Of a stretch of DNA of 64,000 nucleotides, positions 61,544-64,000 are shown one piece after another; within the stretch, counting starts at the first letter, position 1, and every line of letters begins with the position of its first letter. The DNA is from Lysobacter terrestris (GTDB lineage: Bacteria > Pseudomonadota > Gammaproteobacteria > Xanthomonadales > Xanthomonadaceae): contig NZ_CP060820.1 in assembly GCF_014489475.1 (NCBI RefSeq), positions 1,178,001-1,242,000 on the forward strand. The letters run 5' to 3'. The notes beneath the pieces were generated by a model. The model ran no database searches. It saw only the letters and a list, made by a program, of their open reading frames with translations, and had not been told where the DNA came from. A program made the translations under genes and the position numbers.

Positions 61544-61783
61544 GTGCGAAGAGAAGTTGATGGTTTCATCGTCGAAGCAGCGACCGAGCCGAACTTCGAG
61601 GGTTCCTTGTTCTATGAGCCTGGCCTGCGTGTGACTAAGCCAGGCACAGATTTCGATGAGATAGTATGGGCAACGACCCAGGACGCCGAAACTCAGACTC
61701 GCGAACAAGCCTTGGCGGCAGCGGAAGCTTGGCTTCGTGAGATCACACATGTCTCGTACACCGGTGCTCTGACAGTAATCTGA
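61544..61783 (+). CDS. Orphan small protein in low-GC DNA
   Basis: A 79-residue protein beginning from a GTG with AGGAG upstream. It contains 'GFIVEAATEPNFEGSLFYEPGLRV' and a C-terminal helix 'TQTREQALAAAEAWLREITHVS'. No family recognised. Base and codon use is clearly different from the genes to the left (A and T rich for this window), suggesting acquired DNA. It lies on the plus strand, opposite the three-gene operon. Confidence 0.65.
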   Translation: MRREVDGFIVEAATEPNFEGSLFYEPGLRVTKPGTDFDEIVWATTQDAETQTREQALAAAEAWLREITHVSYTGALTVI

Positions 61784-61801
61784 AGTGCGAAGTGTCTCTG
61801 A

Positions 61802-61960
61802 CACCGTTATTCGGAGGATGTCTACATCGGTAGCTACGGCGAGGACAATTACGTAGCACTCACGGATGACTTCAAGAAGCTGCTGGCGACTGAGGCAGAT
61901 GAATCAGACTTGATGGACTATGCTCGAGCACACCGAGTCGGCAAGGCCGGAATCGATTAA
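61802..61960 (+). pseudogene. Gene fragment without a start codon
   Basis: A 52-codon frame between TGA (61799) and TAA (61958) with no start codon. It encodes 'YIGSYGEDNYVALTDDFKKLLATEADESDLMDYARAHRVGKAGID', which reads like the 3' end of a real protein (good helical pattern, balanced charge). Probably the remnant of a gene truncated when the low-GC block was rearranged. I cannot name its family. Confidence 0.5.
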
Positions 61961-62034
61961 GGCTAGCAACTGGGTGCGCCAGTACTCGTGGACTAATGAA
62001 ACGCCTTTGCTAGGGAAAAGCGTCTGATCGATAC

Positions 62035-62973
62035 CTAGGATCCCGGCAAAAGGATCAGGGGTGTTTCGGGCTTAGTTATTTGAGGCGACTTCGGACCGCG
62101 ATACTGAGCCAGGGTCAGTGTGTTGTATCCATTGCAAAATGTCTCTGCGACGAATGCATGGGCTTGACCATCATCATCCAGCACCATCACTTCCGCCATT
62201 CCTAGCGGCCCAGTACGCTGATACCCGCAGTAGCTCTTTATGAGACCGGTGGCATCTTGGGGCGAAAATTTAGAGAAGCGCTGCGCAAAGGCCGGCGACT
62301 GAACGATGTGTTCGACATCAGGCGTCCCAGGCTGCGGCCTGTTCGGGTGCGCCCCAATGACAGCAAATGAAGGCTGATCGTCGAACTCGACGCAGCGCCA
62401 CAGCGTGCTTGTTATCGTATTCCCGAAGTGGCTCGCAATTTGCCGGACCCTCTGCATGCTCATAGGCGCTGACCTTAGAACAGGCTCGAACTCGGCCTTC
62501 GGAAAAAACAAGCGGCCAGTGCCGAAGTTCGCTTCCGCCTCAATTCGGTCGTGGCATCCGGGCGTAAGAGTAATTTTCGTATCGCCGAGCATGTAGGCCG
62601 AATGCCAGGGAAGGACGCTATGCAGTATTTCGTGCCCTTCACTCCACCGCTTTTTTGGGTCTGGCAGTGATGCATCGATAAGAATCTGCTTCCTGTCAGG
62701 CACAAACAGTGCCTTCAGCTCAAGCTTGCGAACAGCCTCAATGAGCAAAAGTGGTCGCTTGATGACCTGCTTTGCCCCTATTGTTAGCTTGTGAACAACT
62801 TCGCTCAGCAGACCCGCATCATCAGCCGCGTAGTAAGCGAGATCTAGGCTCATGAGCGCACGAACGTCTGACAGCTCGACCTTACCGCCGCGATAGTCAA
62901 GATCGCGATGTATACGGGCCACTCGATCCTCGATATCACGTGCGGTACGACCATCGAGCAGCAAGTTCTTCAT
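62035..62973 (-). CDS. ImmA/IrrE-family metallo-endopeptidase
   Basis: A 312-residue protein with a zinc-peptidase motif GHEILHSVLPWH (about residues 112-123, an HExxH variant) and a downstream 'CHDRIEAEANFGTGRLFFP' Glu-containing segment typical of the ImmA/IrrE (DUF955) family. ImmA of Bacillus ICEBs1 and IrrE of Deinococcus cut HTH repressors to switch gene expression. Here the gene directly upstream (overlap ATGA) encodes an HTH protein, a likely substrate or partner. Low GC. Last gene of a three-gene operon. Confidence 0.88.
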   Translation of the reverse strand: MKNLLLDGRTARDIEDRVARIHRDLDYRGGKVELSDVRALMSLDLAYYAADDAGLLSEVVHKLTIGAKQVIKRPLLLIEAVRKLELKALFVPDRKQILIDASLPDPKKRWSEGHEILHSVLPWHSAYMLGDTKITLTPGCHDRIEAEANFGTGRLFFPKAEFEPVLRSAPMSMQRVRQIASHFGNTITSTLWRCVEFDDQPSFAVIGAHPNRPQPGTPDVEHIVQSPAFAQRFSKFSPQDATGLIKSYCGYQRTGPLGMAEVMVLDDDGQAHAFVAETFCNGYNTLTLAQYRGPKSPQITKPETPLILLPGS

Positions 62974-63485
62974 CGATCGTCTAATGCCTTATCCGAAAGG
63001 GTAGCAACTAGTGCGCTTATTGCATCGAGCTCTTCTTGCGTTACGGCACCGACATTCTTGGAGCGTGCTGCAAACCTCAACCCTTTATCAGCCGCATAGT
63101 GCGATCGCACTTCCACGTGCTTTGCTAGTTGCTGAAATCTAGTGACCGAGAATCCACAAACATTTGCAACGTTCACTAACGAACGAGGAGAAAGGTCTTG
63201 CCCCTCTAGTGTTTCTATAAGAGAAATCTCAATTTCGTCTATATCAGCCAACTCAGCCAGATCACCTCGTGTCCAGCCTCGCTGCTCGCGCACATACCGA
63301 ACAACTTTTCCAATTTCAGTTGGAACCTCGGCCAAAGCAGCTGGAGTAACGATCCGCGACCTAGCATCCTGCTGAAGAGCCTCCAAAGATGTTCCGCCAG
63401 CGGCAGCCATCGTGTCGTCGGCATGCTTTAGTTTGCGTGCCAACCATTCGCGCATAGTCTCGAAGTTCATATTTTCACCCTTCAT
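62970..63485 (-). CDS. XRE-type HTH regulator, likely ImmA partner
   Basis: A 171-residue protein with an XRE-like helix-turn-helix at about residues 60-115 (VVRYVREQRGWTRGDLAELADIDEIEISLIETLEGQDLSPRSL) and N- and C-terminal helical extensions. Such proteins repress mobile-element operons and can be cut by ImmA-type peptidases. Start and stop overlap both neighbours (ATGA at each end), so translation is coupled. A second ATG at 63470 has a better ribosome binding site (AAGGGTGAAAAT) and may be the real start. Confidence 0.82.
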   Translation of the reverse strand: MKGENMNFETMREWLARKLKHADDTMAAAGGTSLEALQQDARSRIVTPAALAEVPTEIGKVVRYVREQRGWTRGDLAELADIDEIEISLIETLEGQDLSPRSLVNVANVCGFSVTRFQQLAKHVEVRSHYAADKGLRFAARSKNVGAVTQEELDAISALVATLSDKALDDR

Positions 63486-64000
63486 CGAAGAAGCGCCTCG
63501 GCGCTCTCCTGAGTCATTTCACAGTATCTGAGGTTCTCCTTATCGATATCGCGATCCAACAAAGTCATTCCAAGTCGCTCATAGAACGCTTCAGCTTGAG
63601 AAAGCGAATGCAATCCCACGCGCCCTTTAAAGCCTAGCTCCTGACTGAGCTCCACTGCCGCACGCATTAAGGTGTGCCCGACACCTCGAAAGCGCGGCCT
63701 ATCAACGATAGCGGGCAAGTTCCAGGGCGCTGTGGCAAGAAACACGACATAGACGAGGGGCTTACCGGCCTGCGCCGGCAGACGCCCGAACTCGCCATCA
63801 GTCTTAAGCAGCATCAATCCTTGCGCATCTCCTTCGCATTCGATGGCCATCGTCGGATACGGAAGGAGATTACGGGCAGCATCCACCTTACGTTGCCAGC
63901 GCCAGTGCAAGTGCTGTGGAGGAGAAAGCTCCTTTCCCTCTGCACGCGCCTGGGCTACCTCCGCGGCAGTAAAGGTTAGCCATCTATCGTCTGCGCGACC
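63482..64000 (-). CDS. GNAT-family protein, 5' end outside window
   Basis: A GNAT acetyltransferase-like protein, truncated at the right edge: the frame runs open to base 64000. The acetyl-CoA motif is 'RFRGVGHTLMRAAVEL' and the C-terminal 'FYERLGMTLLDRD' is the usual last GNAT strand. The visible N-terminal part contains 'HWRWQRKVDAARNLLPYPTMAIECEG'. It is the first visible gene of the GNAT-HTH-ImmA operon, overlapping the HTH gene by 4 bp. In toxin-antitoxin systems GNATs act as toxins on charged tRNA; whether this one does is speculation. Confidence 0.8.
   Translation of the reverse strand, partial: GRADDRWLTFTAAEVAQARAEGKELSPPQHLHWRWQRKVDAARNLLPYPTMAIECEGDAQGLMLLKTDGEFGRLPAQAGKPLVYVVFLATAPWNLPAIVDRPRFRGVGHTLMRAAVELSQELGFKGRVGLHSLSQAEAFYERLGMTLLDRDIDKENLRYCEMTQESAEALLR

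Overview
The window reads as a chromosomal segment of a high-GC gammaproteobacterium of the Xanthomonadaceae/Lysobacteraceae type (Lysobacter, Luteimonas or a relative). This is an inference from very high GC in the coding DNA, families typical of that group (YajQ, DUF3297, DUF1415, DUF3016, RcnB-like proteins), many secreted peptidases and lipoproteins, and two families of short palindromic intergenic repeats. No rRNA, tRNA, CRISPR array, transposase or prophage structural gene is visible.

Layout. 1-12.5 kb: pyruvate dehydrogenase E2 (aceF), an EamA exporter, a coupled SPFH/band-7 plus NAD-kinase-like pair, a YahK-type alcohol dehydrogenase, yajQ, a VOC/DUF1415 pair, two secreted proteins (one beta-barrel-like), rsuA and rsmC. 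12.5-24 kb: secreted and lipoprotein genes including an Asp-box sialidase-like lipoprotein, an NRDE protein, an Lrp/AsnC regulator divergent from an isochorismatase-family hydrolase, an ABC-2 exporter, two tandem RcnB-like genes and small DUF proteins. 24-38 kb: exported M29, M28 and M20 peptidases, threonine aldolase, a secreted RCC1-repeat protein, a third RcnB-like gene, msrA/msrB and a cold-shock protein. 38-53 kb: a Tat-exported class V aminotransferase, a metal- or Fe-S-type regulator, two amino acid permeases, a CPBP protease, a rifampin ADP-ribosyltransferase (arr), a second RCC1 protein, and an MBL-fold hydrolase divergent from its probable TetR regulator. 53-61 kb: a small lipoprotein flanked by two copies of the TetR 3' end, a PIN/NYN-like protein, DUF2058, a YgjP-like metallopeptidase, a GNAT, yaeQ, Cys-rich secreted proteins and a frameshifted gene.

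From about 60.7 kb the character changes. A 13-unit degenerate tandem repeat with a strict 21-22 bp spacing fills an intergenic region. From about 61.5 kb the base composition falls visibly. This low-GC block holds an orphan small gene, a start-less gene fragment and a three-gene overlapping operon on the minus strand: a GNAT (cut by the window edge), an HTH protein and an ImmA/IrrE-type metallopeptidase. It looks like the edge of acquired DNA and is the best candidate for an undescribed system here.

Operons are inferred from ATGA-type overlaps: aceF with its downstream gene, VOC-DUF1415, ABC ATPase-permease, msrB-msrA, HMA-like/MBL, and GNAT-HTH-ImmA. Most other genes are single units bounded by clear hairpin terminators.
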